Counted from the stretch's first letter, positions 33,998 through 44,215 are shown. The stretch: 47,217 bases of DNA from CADEEN01 sp963740395 (GCA_963740395.1 CAVUEP010000038.1:1-47217); one strand, 5' to 3'. The notes: generated by a model not told the origin, from the letters alone. Program-made: numbers and translations.

Positions 33998-35401
33998 TGA
34001 GACGCGGCGGCGACGCGGGCGTCGGGCTTGACGCTCTTCAGCGCCGCCATCATCACGCCCTCGATGCGGTGCAAGCAGCCTGGCGTGTGGCCCTCGAAGC
34101 GCAACACCATCACCGGCGTCGTGTTCGACGCGCGGATCAGGCCGAAGCCATCGGGCCAGTCGACACGCAGGCCGTCGATCGTGTTGACCTCGGCGCCGGG
34201 GAAGGCCAGGCGGCCATCGGCGACGCGCGCCAGCACCTCGGCGACCAGTTGCGGTGGTGCTCACCTTCGGCGCAGGCCACGTTCAGCTCCGGCGTGTTGA
34301 AACTGGTCGGCAGTGCGTTGAGCACGGCGCTGGGGTTGTCGCTGCGCGACAGGATCTCGAGCAAGCGCGCCGCGCAGTAGGTTGCGTCGTCGAAGCCGTA
34401 CCAGCGCTCGCCGAAGAAGATGTGGCCGCTCATCTCGCCGGCGATCGGGCGCCTTGATCTCGGCCATCTTGGCCTTGATCAGCGAGTGGCCGGTCTTGTA
34501 GATCATCGGTACGCCGCCGGCGGCACGGATCGCCGGCGCCAGCCGCTGCGTGCTCTTGACGTCGAAGATCACGGTCGCGCCCTTGTTGCGCGAGAGCACG
34601 TCGGTGGCCAGCAGCATCAGCTGGCGGTCGGGGTAGATGATCTGACCGTCCTTGGTGACGACGCCGAGGCGGTCGCCGTCGCCGTCGAAGGCCAGGCCGA
34701 TCTCGGCGTCGGTCGACTTCACCATCTCGATCAACTCGGCCAGGTTCTCCGGCTTGCTCGGGTCGGGGTGGTGGTTGGGGAAGTTGCCGTCGACCTCGGA
34801 ATACATCTCGCGCACCTGGCAGCCCGAGCGCGCGCAGGATGCCGGGCGCGGAAGCGCCGGGAATGCCGTTGCCCGAGTCGACCACGATCTGCATCCGGCG
34901 CGAGAGCTTGGCGTCGCTGACGATGCGGTGCCGGTACTCGGCCTGGATGTTCATGCGCGCCGTGCGGCCGCGGCCCCGGGTGTAGCGGTCGGCCTCGATG
35001 CGCTCGCGCAGGCGCTGGATGTCTTCGCCGTAGATGGCGCGACCGGCCAGCACCATCTTGAAGCCGTTGTAGTCCTTCGGGTTGTGGCTGCCCGTGACCA
35101 TGATGCCCGAGCGGCAGCCATGCGCGCCGCGCGTGGCGGCCACGTAGTACAGCATCGGCGTCGTGACCGCGCCGATGTTGACCACGTCCAGGCCGGTGGA
35201 TGCCAGCCCGCGTGCCAGTGCGGCCACCAGGCTCGGCCCCGAGAGCCGGCCATCGCGACCCACCGCCACGGCCTTTTCGCCGGCGGCAATCGCCTCGCTG
35301 CCGAAGGCCCGCCCCAGATGCTCGGCAAAGGTGACGTCGATGGTCTGATCGACGACCCCGCGAATGTCGTAGGCCTTGAAGATCGAGGCGTCCACTTTCA
35401 T
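33994..35401 (-). CDS. Phosphomannomutase/phosphoglucomutase
   Basis: This enzyme interconverts hexose 1- and 6-phosphates for LPS and exopolysaccharide sugars. The ~467-residue protein has the four alpha-D-phosphohexomutase domains: KAYDIRGVVDQT, the phosphoserine loop GIMVTGSHNPKDYNG, the metal loop GLAFDGDGDRLG, and the sugar/phosphate loops GEMSGHIFF and LIRASNTTPVMVLRFEG. Extra bases lie at 34446/34447 (Pro) and 34823-34825 (Gly). A third disturbance near 34251 needs either two extra bases or one missing base and does not fit the doublet rule cleanly. The start ATG 35401 follows a GGGGAG ribosome site. It is coupled to waaA. Confidence 0.9.
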
Positions 35402-35531
35402 CGTCTGCTCCCCTGCTGTTGGCAGCGATTGTAGGCAGGCCCGAGCGTGCCGATGGCCATTCGTCGCGTCGGCTGTCGATCCGTCGCCATCGCCATGCAG
35501 CGAACCGCCGCCGCTGCCTACACTGCGGCGC

Positions 35532-36662
35532 ATGACGACACTCAGCCGCGAGCAACTGGCGCTGTCCTGGAAGTCCTGGTACACGTACGAAGTCGAGCGC
35601 CATGGACCACGCTGGCTGCAGTGGGTCTGGACCACCGCATTCTGTTTCGGCATCGCGCTGTGTTTCACGGTGCTGGGTTTCGCGATCAACGCCATGAACA
35701 ACGGCAGCGCCTGGATGCGCCCGGGCACCTGGCTCCCCTGGTACGGGCGCAACCTGGTCGTGTCGCTGGTCATCGGCTACACGATCCATCTGCTGTTCGA
35801 CCTGCTGATTCCGCTCGTTGGCGCGCGTCGCATCCGCCGCTTCGGCCATGGCCAGCGCACGCTGTTCTTCACTGCGATCCCGATCGCCGGCGTGATGGCC
35901 GGTTGGCCGGCCGGCGTGTGGCTGATCAGCCATGACTCGGCGCGTTGGCTCGATCGCATCAGCCTGGGCTATCTGGTCGGCATGTTCCTGTTCGCGCTGC
36001 TGATCAGTTTCATCTTCTTCCAGGTCTTCAACGCCAAGGCCATGCAGGCCGAGGCCGAGAAGCGCGCGATCGAGGCCCAGCTGCGGCTGCTGCAGGCGCA
36101 GATGGAGCCGCACTTCCTGTTCAACACGCTCGCCGGCGTGCTGACCCTGGTCGACGCCGAGCCCGCGCGCGCGCGCCGCATGCTGGAGTCGTTCACCGAC
36201 TACCTGCGCGCCACGCTGGCCGACCTGCGCACCGACCACAGCACGGTCGCGCGCGAACTCGAACTCGCCCAGGCGTACCTGCAGCTGATGCAACTGCGCA
36301 TGGAGGACCGCCTGCGCTTCACGATCCGCGCCGACGAGGCGGTGCAGCGCGAGCCGATCCCGCCGCTGCTGTTGCAGCCGCTGGTCGAGAACGCGATCCA
36401 GCACGGGCTCGAGCCGAAGGTCGAAGGCGGCTGCGTCGACATCGAGGTCCGCCTGGCCGGCGACGCCATCGAGCTCGTCGTGCGCGACGACGGTCTGGGA
36501 CCCGACGCCCCTGTGCGGCGCGAGCCCGGCGGCAACGGCGTCGCGCTGGACAATATGCGCCAACGCCTGCGCGGCCTGCACGGCGAGGACGCGTCGCTGA
36601 CGATCGAAGCCCGGCAACCCGGCACCCAGGCCACGCTGCGACTGCCCCGGAGCCAGCCATGA
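35532..36662 (+). CDS. LytS-type sensor histidine kinase
   Basis: A 376-residue membrane kinase. Four hydrophobic segments (about residues 30-55, 75-100, 115-135 and 148-170) are followed by a short coiled coil and the His_kinase domain with QMEPHFLFNTLAGVL (phospho-acceptor His). The ATPase part has LLLQPLVENAIQHGLEPKV and GNGVALDNMRQRL. The sensor part has no periplasmic domain, so it may sense a membrane or cell-envelope signal. It is transcribed divergently from pgm across a 130-base gap and overlaps its response regulator (ATGA). Confidence 0.88.
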   Translation: MTTLSREQLALSWKSWYTYEVERHGPRWLQWVWTTAFCFGIALCFTVLGFAINAMNNGSAWMRPGTWLPWYGRNLVVSLVIGYTIHLLFDLLIPLVGARRIRRFGHGQRTLFFTAIPIAGVMAGWPAGVWLISHDSARWLDRISLGYLVGMFLFALLISFIFFQVFNAKAMQAEAEKRAIEAQLRLLQAQMEPHFLFNTLAGVLTLVDAEPARARRMLESFTDYLRATLADLRTDHSTVARELELAQAYLQLMQLRMEDRLRFTIRADEAVQREPIPPLLLQPLVENAIQHGLEPKVEGGCVDIEVRLAGDAIELVVRDDGLGPDAPVRREPGGNGVALDNMRQRLRGLHGEDASLTIEARQPGTQATLRLPRSQP

Positions 36663-37411
36663 CGCTTGCACTGATCGCCGACGACGAGCCGCCGCTGGCG
36701 CGCCACCTTCAGCAGCAGCTGGCTTCGCTCTGGCCCGGGCTCGAGTTCACGCCGATCGCACGCAATGGCGTCGAGGCTGCAGAGCAGATCGCAGCGCTCG
36801 AACCCGATCTGGCGTTCCTGGACATCCAGATGCCGGGGCTGACCGGGCTCGAAGTGGCGCAGGGCATCGAGGGTGCGACGCAGGTGGTCTTCGTCACCGC
36901 CTACGACGAGTACGCGGTGCAGGCCTTCGAGCAGGAGGCGCTCGACTATGTCTTGAAGCCGGTCAAGACCGAGCGCCTGCAGCAGACGGTCGAGCGCCTG
37001 CAGCGCGCGCTGGCCGAACCCGCCGCCGACGACGAGCGACTGGCCGCGACCCTCAAGCGCCTGCTGCCTGCCGCTGCCATGGGCGACCACCTGCGCTGGG
37101 TGCGCGCCAGCAGCGGCGAGCTGACGCACCAGATCGATGTCGACGAGGTGCTGTTCTTCCACGCCGACGAGAAGTACACCTGCGTGCAGACAGCCACGGC
37201 CGAGCACCTGATCCGCACCCCGATCCACGAGCTGGCGGCGCAGCTCGACCCGGCGCAGTTCGCGCAGGTGCACCGCTCGACGATCGTCAACCTCAGGCAT
37301 GTGGCCGGCACGCGGCGCGACGAGGCCAGCCGCCTGTTCCTGCGCCTGCGCGGCCACGGCCGGGAGTTGCCGGTCAGCCGCGCCTACGTCTGGCTCTTCA
37401 AGGCCATGTAG
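36659..37411 (+). CDS. LytTR-family response regulator
   Basis: A 250-residue DNA-binding regulator. The receiver domain has acidic pocket residues D8/D9 and phospho-acceptor D55 in LAFLDIQMPGLTG, and K in DYVLKPVKTERL. From about residue 145 the LytTR domain follows (ELTHQIDVDEVLFFHADEKY, and QVHRSTIVNLRHV). It is the partner of the LytS-type kinase whose stop it overlaps. Its targets are unknown; regulators of this type often control envelope genes and may affect the neighbouring pgm-waaA operon. Confidence 0.9.
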   Translation: MTLALIADDEPPLARHLQQQLASLWPGLEFTPIARNGVEAAEQIAALEPDLAFLDIQMPGLTGLEVAQGIEGATQVVFVTAYDEYAVQAFEQEALDYVLKPVKTERLQQTVERLQRALAEPAADDERLAATLKRLLPAAAMGDHLRWVRASSGELTHQIDVDEVLFFHADEKYTCVQTATAEHLIRTPIHELAAQLDPAQFAQVHRSTIVNLRHVAGTRRDEASRLFLRLRGHGRELPVSRAYVWLFKAM

Positions 37412-37473
37412 GGCGTCCAGGCACAGGTCCGAAAACGACCAGTCGCGCCTGCTGTGCTGCCTATGATGCGGGC

Positions 37474-38946
37474 ATGCCATTCGATGACGACGCCGCCTAC
37501 CGCGCCCTGCAGACCCACGACGCCCGCTTCGACGGCCGGCTGTTCGTCGGCGTCACCTCGACCGGCATCTACTGCCGCCCGGTGTGCCGCGTGCGCCTGC
37601 CGCGGCGCGAGAACTGCCGCTTCTACGCCAACGCCGCCAGCGCCGAGCGCGGCGGCTTCCGGCCCTGCCTGCGCTGCCGGCCCGAGCTGGCGCCCGGGCT
37701 GGCGCTGGTCGATTCGCCGCAGGTGCTGGCGCAGCATGCGGCGCGCATGCTCGACCATGCCGCGCGCGACGGCGACGTGGTGGCGTTGCCCGCCATCGCG
37801 GCACGCCTGGGCGTGACCGACCGCCACCTGCGGCGCATCTTTCAAGGCACCCATGGCGTCACGCCGATCGACTACCTGAGCACGCAGCGCCTGCTGCTGG
37901 CCAAGCAGCTGCTGACCGACACCGAACTGGCCGTCAGCGATGTCGCCCTGGCCGCCGGCTTCGGCAGCCAGCGCCGCTTCAACGCCGCCTTCGTGCAGCG
38001 CTACCGCCTCAGCCCCAGCGCGCTGCGGCGCGCCCGGCCAGGCCACGCCATGGCCCCACGCGATGCGCTGGTCGGGCCGACGCTGCGCCTGGGCTACCGC
38101 CCGCCCTACGACATCGACGGCGTGATCGGCTTCTTCGCCGCGCGCGGCGTGGCCGGCATCGAGGCGGTCGACAGGCCCACTCGCACGATGCGCCGCACGC
38201 TGTCGCTGACGCACCAGGGCCGCACCCTCAGCGGCTGGCTGGCGATGCGCTTTCTCGCCGCGCGCCACGAGCTCGAAGTGGTGCTCTCGCCGTCGCTGGC
38301 ACCCGCCCTGGGCGCCATCGTGCACCGCCTGCGCCACGGCCTGGACCTCGACGCCGACCCGGCGCCGATCGACGCCGCGCTGGCGACGCTGCCGGGCGCG
38401 CTCGGCACGCGCGTGCCCGAGCGGGTTCGACGGCTTCGAGATCGCCGTGCGCGTGATCCTGGGCCAGCAGGTCAGCGTCGCCGCGGCGCGCACCCTGACG
38501 CAGCGCCTGGTCGACGCGCTCGGCGACACCGATCAGCACACCGCTTCGCCGACCTGACGCATCTGTTCCCGTCGGCGCAGCGCATCGCCGCTGCCACGCC
38601 CGACGCGATCGGCCGCCTGGGCATCGTGCGCCAGCGCGTGGGCGCGCTGCAGGCCCTGGCCGCGCGAAGTGGCTGCCGGGCGGCATCGTCGCTGCACCCC
38701 GGCGCACCGCTGGCCGCCACGCTCGACGCGCTGCGGGCCCTGCCCGGCATCGGCGAGTGGACCGTGCAGTTGATCGCGATGCGCGCGCTGGCCTGGCCCG
38801 ACGCCTTCCCGGCCAGCGACATCGGCGTGCTGAATGCGCTGGGCACGCGCGACCTCGAGGCGGTCGACGCGCGCGCCCAGGCCTGGCGCCCGTGGCGCGC
38901 CTACGCCGTGATGCGACTGTGGCAATCTCTGGAGCAAACGACATGA
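37474..38946 (+). CDS. alkA: Ada/AraC-HTH/AlkA fusion: methylation-responsive 3-methyladenine DNA glycosylase
   Basis: A ~488-residue fusion. The N-terminal Ada zinc domain keeps all four cysteines (GIYCRPVC and FRPCLRCRP) that sense methyl phosphotriesters. An AraC-type helix-turn-helix follows (LGVTDRHLRRIFQ, VSDVALAAGFGSQRRFNAAF), then the AlkA N-domain and the HhH-GPD glycosylase (ILGQQVSVAAARTLTQ, LRALPGIGEWTVQLIAMRAL, FPASDIGVLNALG with the catalytic Asp). Six third-position doublets shift the frame: 38418, 38530, 38543, 38661, 38680 and 38690. The last three cancel each other. ATG 37474 is the start. The separate alkyltransferase gene overlaps its stop. Confidence 0.88.
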   Translation: MPFDDDAAYRALQTHDARFDGRLFVGVTSTGIYCRPVCRVRLPRRENCRFYANAASAERGGFRPCLRCRPELAPGLALVDSPQVLAQHAARMLDHAARDGDVVALPAIAARLGVTDRHLRRIFQGTHGVTPIDYLSTQRLLLAKQLLTDTELAVSDVALAAGFGSQRRFNAAFVQRYRLSPSALRRARPGHAMAPRDALVGPTLRLGYRPPYDIDGVIGFFAARGVAGIEAVDRPTRTMRRTLSLTHQGRTLSGWLAMRFLAARHELEVVLSPSLAPALGAIVHRLRHGLDLDADPAPIDAALATLPGALGTRVPERVRRLRDRRARDPGPAGQRRRGAHPDAAPGRRARRHRSAHRFADLTHLFPSAQRIAAATPDAIGRLGIVRQRVGALQALAARSGCRAASSLHPGAPLAATLDALRALPGIGEWTVQLIAMRALAWPDAFPASDIGVLNALGTRDLEAVDARAQAWRPWRAYAVMRLWQSLEQTT

Positions 38947-39462
38947 ACCGACCCACGCCCTTCCCCGTCGACGCGACACCCTTCGTCGCCCAGGCCGAAC
39001 TCGATTCGCCGCTGGGGCCATTGACGGCGCTGGCCACCGACCGCGGCCTGGCCGGCCTGTGGTTCGACGCCCAGGCGCACCACCCGGGCGAGTTCGATGT
39101 GCCCGTCGATGCGCAACACCCGCACATCGCCGCGGCGCGCGCGTGGCTGGCCGCCTACTGGGGCGGCCAGACCCCCGCGACGATCGCGCTCGATCCGCAA
39201 GGCACCGACTTTCCAGCAGGCCGTCTGGCGCGCCCTGCGCGGCATCGCCGCTGGCCACACCAGCACCTATGGCGAGATCGCCGCGCAGGCCGGCAACCCG
39301 GCGGCGTCGCGCGCGGCGGGCGCTGCGATCGGCCGCAACCCGCTGAGCATCATCGTGCCCTGCCATCGCGTGATCGGCCGCGACGGCTCGCTCACCGGCT
39401 ACGCCGGCGGGCTCGAGCGCAAGCGCGCGCTGCTGCAACACGAAGGCGTGCTGCTCACATGA
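38943..39462 (+). CDS. ogt: Methylated-DNA--[protein]-cysteine S-methyltransferase
   Basis: This enzyme removes methyl groups from O6-methylguanine by transfer to its own cysteine. The ~172-residue protein has the N-terminal ribonuclease-like domain (DSPLGPLTALATDRGLAGLW) and the active core: QQAVWRALRGIAAGHTSTYG, then IIVPCHRVIGRDGSLTGYAG with the acceptor Cys in PCHRV. One extra base at 39212/39213 (Phe TTT/TTC) shifts the frame; correcting it gives the expected FQQAVW. The ATG overlaps the stop of the Ada/AlkA fusion (ATGA), forming an alkylation-damage operon. Confidence 0.92.
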
Positions 39463-39499
39463 AGCCCGTCCGCACGGCAGCTTGCAGGGCCGCCGCTCG

Positions 39500-40393
39500 A
39501 TGAGCTCGCGCGACCTCGGTGAGCTGCTGCTGCTGGCCGCGCTGTGGGGCGCGTCGTTCCTGTTCATGCGCCTGGGCGCGGGCGAGTTCGGCCCGGTCGC
39601 GCTGAGCGCATTGCGCGTCGGCGGCGCCGCGCTGGTGCTGCTGCCGCTGGTGGCGTGGCGCGGCCATCTGCCCGCCCTGCGCACGCATTGGCGCGCCATC
39701 GCCGTCATCGGCGTGGTCAATTCGGCGCTGCCGTTCGTGCTGTTCAGCCTGGCGGCGTTGGCCATCAACGCCGGCCTGTCGTCGATCCTGAACGCCGCCG
39801 CGCCGCTGTGGGGCGCGCTGATCGCCTGGGCCTGGCTCGGTGAAGGCATGACGCGGGTGCGCGCCGTGGGCCTGGCGATCGGCTTTGCCGGCGTCGCCTG
39901 GTTGGGCTGGGACAAGGCCGGCCTGAGCCCGGGCGAGCACAGCGTCAGCGCCACGCTGGCCATCGGCGCCTGCCTGGCGGCGACGCTTTGCTACGGCTTC
40001 GGCGCCAACTACGCCAAGCGCAGCGCGGCAGGCGTGCCGCCGCTGGCCGTGGCCGCGGGCAGCCAGCTCGCCGCCAGCGTCGTGCTGGCCTTGCCGGCGT
40101 GGTGGCTCTGGCCCGCGGCGACGCCCGGCGCCGCGGCCTGGGCCAGCGTCGCTGCGCTGGCGCTGCTGTGCACCGCCCTGGCCTACCTGCTGTACTTCCG
40201 CCTGATCGCCCAGCTGGGCGCCGCGCGCGCGATCTCGGTCACGTTCCTGATTCCGCTGTTCGGGGTGCTGTGGGGCGTGGTCTTCCTCGGCGAGAGCGTG
40301 AACGCGACGTTGATCGGCGGCTGCGCCGTCATCCTGCTGGGCACCGGCCTGGCCAGCGGCGCGTTGAAGTGGCGCCGCGTCGCGCCAGCCTAG
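39500..40393 (+). CDS. DMT-superfamily (EamA) permease
   Basis: A 297-residue transporter with ten hydrophobic helices in two EamA repeats (LLLLAALWGASFLFMRLG at the start, LLCTALAYLLYFRLIAQLGA and FLIPLFGVLWGVVFLGE in the second half). Substrate unknown; such proteins export metabolites or amino acids. The frame is clean despite doublet-bearing neighbours. The likely start is ATG 39500, 37 bases after ogt. Its stop shares CTAG with the convergent hydrolase gene. Confidence 0.88.
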   Translation: MSSRDLGELLLLAALWGASFLFMRLGAGEFGPVALSALRVGGAALVLLPLVAWRGHLPALRTHWRAIAVIGVVNSALPFVLFSLAALAINAGLSSILNAAAPLWGALIAWAWLGEGMTRVRAVGLAIGFAGVAWLGWDKAGLSPGEHSVSATLAIGACLAATLCYGFGANYAKRSAAGVPPLAVAAGSQLAASVVLALPAWWLWPAATPGAAAWASVAALALLCTALAYLLYFRLIAQLGAARAISVTFLIPLFGVLWGVVFLGESVNATLIGGCAVILLGTGLASGALKWRRVAPA

Positions 40394-41259
40394 GCGCGGC
40401 GCTCGTCTGCGGCGTAGCGCCGGCACAGCGCGTCGAGCAGGCTCATCAAGCGGGCCTGCAGGGGCTCGAAGCCGGCATGCCGCGTGCGCGTGGCCTGGTC
40501 CATGTAGAGCCGCTTGTTGACCTCGATCTGCAGGCTGTGCCGGCCCGCCGCGGGGTCGGCAAAGGCGCGCACCAGCTCCACGCCCTTGAACGGGTCGTTG
40601 ACCTTGACCTGGTAGCCCTGCGCGGCAAATGTTTCGCGCACGAACTCGGTCAGGGCCGGGTCGCAAGTCGTGCCGTCGCGGTCGCCGAGCACGATGTCGG
40701 CACGCGCCACGCCCGCGCCGCCTGCGGCCATCGCGCCGCCCACCGAGTTCATCGAGTGGCAGTTGATGTGCACCACGACGCCGAACGCGGCGTGCGCGGC
40801 ATCGAGCAGTTCGCGCAGCGCCGCGTGGTAGGGCCGATGGCAGCGTTCGATGCGGCCCTGCACCTCTGCCACGCCCAACGCGCGCTCGTAGATCGGCCGG
40901 CCGTCGTCGAGCGTGCGCCAGATCAGCGCCTTGCCGATGCGGTCCTTGCCGCTGGGCTGGTGCGCGTGCGGCCAGTGCCCGCCCTCGAGCAGGGCCAGGT
41001 CGATGTCGTCGGCATGGCGGTTGGCGTCGAGGTAGGTGCGCAGGAACTGCGCCGCCAGCAGCGGAATGCCGCGCTCCGTGGCCGGCAGGTACAGCTCGTC
41101 GATGAAGCAGTCCTCGCCGTCGCGCAGGTCGAATTCGCTGACGCTGGCGCCGAAATCCGCCGGAAAGCGCGAGCCCGAGTGCGGCGAATCGAGCACCACG
41201 GGCTGCAAGCGCCCCTTGGGCGGGTGCACGATCAGGATGTCGTCGTCGTGGGCCGGCAT
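40390..41259 (-). CDS. N-formylglutamate amidohydrolase family protein
   Basis: A 289-residue zinc hydrolase of the HutG2/N-formylglutamate amidohydrolase fold, acting in histidine breakdown in some bacteria. Family marks are VVLDSPHSGSRFPADF, DCFIDELY, GIPLLAAQFLRTYLDANR, VVVHINCHSMNSVGG and RHSLQIEVNKRLYMD. No other hut genes are in the window, so the true substrate may be another N-formyl or N-acyl amino acid. It is divergent from the peptide ABC operon across 118 bases, which hints at a role in using imported peptides or formyl-amino acids. Confidence 0.88.
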   Translation of the reverse strand: MPAHDDDILIVHPPKGRLQPVVLDSPHSGSRFPADFGASVSEFDLRDGEDCFIDELYLPATERGIPLLAAQFLRTYLDANRHADDIDLALLEGGHWPHAHQPSGKDRIGKALIWRTLDDGRPIYERALGVAEVQGRIERCHRPYHAALRELLDAAHAAFGVVVHINCHSMNSVGGAMAAGGAGVARADIVLGDRDGTTCDPALTEFVRETFAAQGYQVKVNDPFKGVELVRAFADPAAGRHSLQIEVNKRLYMDQATRTRHAGFEPLQARLMSLLDALCRRYAADERRA

Positions 41260-41377
41260 GGGCGGCAGTATCGCCGCGCAGCCCCGGGCCTACCCGTATT
41301 GGCGCGCGCACGCCAGCCGCTAGCATCGCCCCACGGCCTCACCCCCAATGCCGCGACGCGGCGCCAGGAGACTCACC

Positions 41378-43175
41378 ATGCAAGAACGCGATCTGCGGGC
41401 ATTGATCGAACAGGTCCGCGCGGGCGCTTGCCGCGCCGCGGCTTCATCCAGCGCATGGTCGGCCTGGGCCTGACCGCGCCGATGGCCGTCGATGATGCTG
41501 ATGCATTCCGGCATCGCGCAGGCGCAGACCGGCCCGGCCTACAAGCCGACCAAGCGCGGCGGCGGCGGCACGCTCAAGGTGCTGTGGTGGCAGGGCGCGG
41601 TGCACCTGAACCCGCATTTCGCCGCCGGCACCAAGGAGCAGGAAGGCTCGCGCATCTTCTACGAGCCGCTGGCCGGCTGGGACGCCGAGGGCAACCTGGT
41701 GCCGTGCCTGGCCGCCGAGATCCCGACCCGCGAGAACGGCGGCCTGTCGGCCGACGGCAAGACGGTGACCTGGAAGCTCAAGCGCGGCGTCACCTGGCAC
41801 GACGGCAAGCCCTTCACCGCCGACGACGTGGTCTTCACCGCCAAGTACGCGGCCGACCCGGCCACCGCCACGGTCACGGTGGCCACCTACAAGGACATCA
41901 AGGTCGAGAAGGTCGACTCGCACACCGTGCGCGTCACCTTCCCGAAGCCCACGCCGTTCTGGGCCGAAGCGCTGTGTCGGCAACACCGGCCATGATCCTG
42001 CCGCAGCATGTGTTCGGCGACTTCATCGGCGCCAAGTCGCGCGAGAACCCGGCCAACATCAAGCCGGTGGGCACCGGGCCGTACAAGTTCGTCGACTTCA
42101 AGCCGGGCGACATGCTGCGCGGCGAGATCAACACCGAACTACCACATCGCCGAACCGGCCGTACTTCGACAGCCTCGAGATGAAGGGCGGCGGCGACGCC
42201 ATCTCGGCCGCGCGCGCGGTGCTGCAGACCGGCGAGTACGACTACGCCTGGAACCTGCAGGTCGAGGACGAGATCCTCAAGCGCCTGGAAGCCGGCGGCA
42301 AGGGCAAGGTGGCCATCGCGGCCGGCGGCAACATCGAGTTCATCATGCTCAACTACACCGACCCGTGGAACGAGGTCGACGGCGAGCGCGGCAGCGCCAA
42401 GAGCAGCCACCCGGCGTTCCAGGACAAGGCGGTGCGCGAGGCGATGGCCCTGCTGATCGACCGCAAGGGCGTGCAGGACTTCATCTACGGCCGCACCGGC
42501 ATGGCCACGGCCAACTTCCTCAACAACCCGCCGCGTACCGCAGCCCGAACATGAAGTTCGAGTTCAACGTCGACAAGGCCAACCAGATCCTCGAGGCGGC
42601 GGGCTGGAAGAAGGGCGCCGACGGCATCCGCGCCAAGGGCAACGTCAAGCTCAAGTTCGTCTTCCAGACCTCGGTCAACCAGCCGCGCCAGAAGACGCAG
42701 GCCATCATCAAGGACGCCTGCACCAAGGCCGGCATCGACCTCGAGCTCAAGAGCGTGACGGCGGCGGTGTTCTTCGGCGGCGACTTCGCCAACCCCGACA
42801 CCTACCAGAAGTTCTGGTGCGACATGCAGATGTACACCACCACGATGACCGCAGCCCGACCCGCAGCTGTTCATGGAGCAGTACTGCTCGTGGGAGTTCG
42901 CGCAGAAGGCCAACAAGTGGGCCAGCCGCAACCTCAGCCGCTGGCGCAACGACGAATACGACGCGGCGCACAAGGCGGCGCAGAGCGAGCTCGACCCGGT
43001 CAAGCGCGCCGCGCTGTTCATCAAGATGAACGACCTGGTGTGCAGCGACGGCTACGTGCATGCCGCTGGTGTTCCGGCCGCGCGCGTCGGCGGCGGCCAA
43101 CGAAGCTGGTGGCACCGCTGTCGGGCTGGGACAACGACATGTGGGCCATCGCCGCACTGGTACCGCGACGCCTGA
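41378..43175 (+). CDS. Peptide ABC transporter periplasmic substrate-binding protein (SBP_bac_5)
   Basis: The binding protein of the ABC importer encoded behind it, about 595 residues after correction. It has a Tat-like signal (LPRRGFIQRMVGLGL), then GGTLKVLWWQGAVHLNPHFA, the family entry, WKLKRGVTWHDGKPFTADDV (lobe I signature) and GTGPYKFVDFKPGDMLRGEI. It ends WDNDMWAIAHWYRDA. Ligand class is oligo/dipeptide by family only. Eleven third-position doublets break the frame (from 41490 to 43153). One further disturbance near 41425-41430 looks like a base loss. It begins an operon with two permeases and two ATPases. Confidence 0.86.
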
Positions 43176-43251
43176 GCCCCAGCGCGTCTGACGCCTGGGC
43201 GCGGCCGCTAGCGCCGCGCCTGCTCCTGCACCCTCTGCTCCGTACGCTCCC

Positions 43252-44215
43252 TTGGGTCAATACATCCTGCGCCGGTTGCTGATCGCGCTGCCCAGCCTGC
43301 TGGGCATCAGCGTGATCCTGTTCACCGTGCTGGCGCTGGCGCCGGGCGACCCGTTCGAGGAACTGGCCACCAACCCCAACGTGCCGCCCGAGGTGCGCAT
43401 GGCGCTGCGCGCGCAGTTCGGCCTCGACGACCCGGTCTGGCAGCGCTACCTGCACTGGCTGAGCTCGCATGCTGCAGGGCGACTGGGGCTTCTCCTTCGT
43501 CAGCCGCATCGACGTCGACACGCTGATCCTGCAGCGCCTGCCGGTCACGATCGCCATCATCGGCGCCTCGCAGGTGCTGGCGCTGCTGGTCGCGCTGCCG
43601 GTGGGCATCCTGGCCGCGCGTCAAGCCCTATTCGCTGGTTCGACCGCATCGCCAGCACGCTGGCCTTCGTCGGCTTCTCGCTGCCGACCTTCTTCACCGG
43701 CGTGCTGTTCATCCTGCTGTTCTCGATCGACCTCGGCTGGCTGCCCTTCGTCTACCGCGCCGACATCGCGGCCACCGGCTGGCAGTGGTGGTGGGAGCAC
43801 ATCAAGCAGTCGATCATGCCGGTGATGGTGCTGGGCCTGTTCCAGGCCGCGAGCTGGATGCGCTATGTGCGCTCGGCGGTGCTCGACGTGATCCGGCTCG
43901 ACTACGTGACCACCGCGCGCAGCAAGGGCCTGTCGCGAGCGCGTCGTGATCAACAAGCATGTGGTGCGCAACGCGCTGATCCCGGTGGTCACGCTGGTGG
44001 CGCTGCAGATGCCGGCGGTGTTCGGCGGCGCCATCGTCACCGAGCAGATCTTCCGCATCCCCGGCATCGGCTCGCTGCTGATCGACGCCATCCTGCGCAA
44101 CGACACGCCGGTGATCATGGCCGTGACCTTCGTCTTCAGCTGCCTGGTGATCCTCTTCAACCTGATCGCCGACGTGCTCTATGGCTGGCTCGACCCCCGC
44201 ATCACCTACCGCTGA
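43252..44215 (+). CDS. Peptide ABC transporter permease, DppB type
   Basis: First inner-membrane permease of the importer. It starts YILRRLLIALPSLLGISVIL, the family N-terminal helix, followed by the DppB loop (LAPGDPFEELATNPNVPPEV). The ABC-coupling (EAA) loop reads DYVTTARSKGLSERVVINKH after correction, and the end is GWLDPRITYR. TTG 43252 is the likely start. Four doublets shift the frame: 43467 (Ser), 43618 (Ala), 43634 (Ser) and 43935 (Ser). Its 3' end overlaps the start of the second permease. Confidence 0.87.

Noticed and set aside
34731..36671. 646-codon minus-strand frame across pgm and the LytS gene
   Set aside because: It is pgm in the wrong phase plus antisense of the kinase; high-G+C DNA gives long empty frames like this on both strands.
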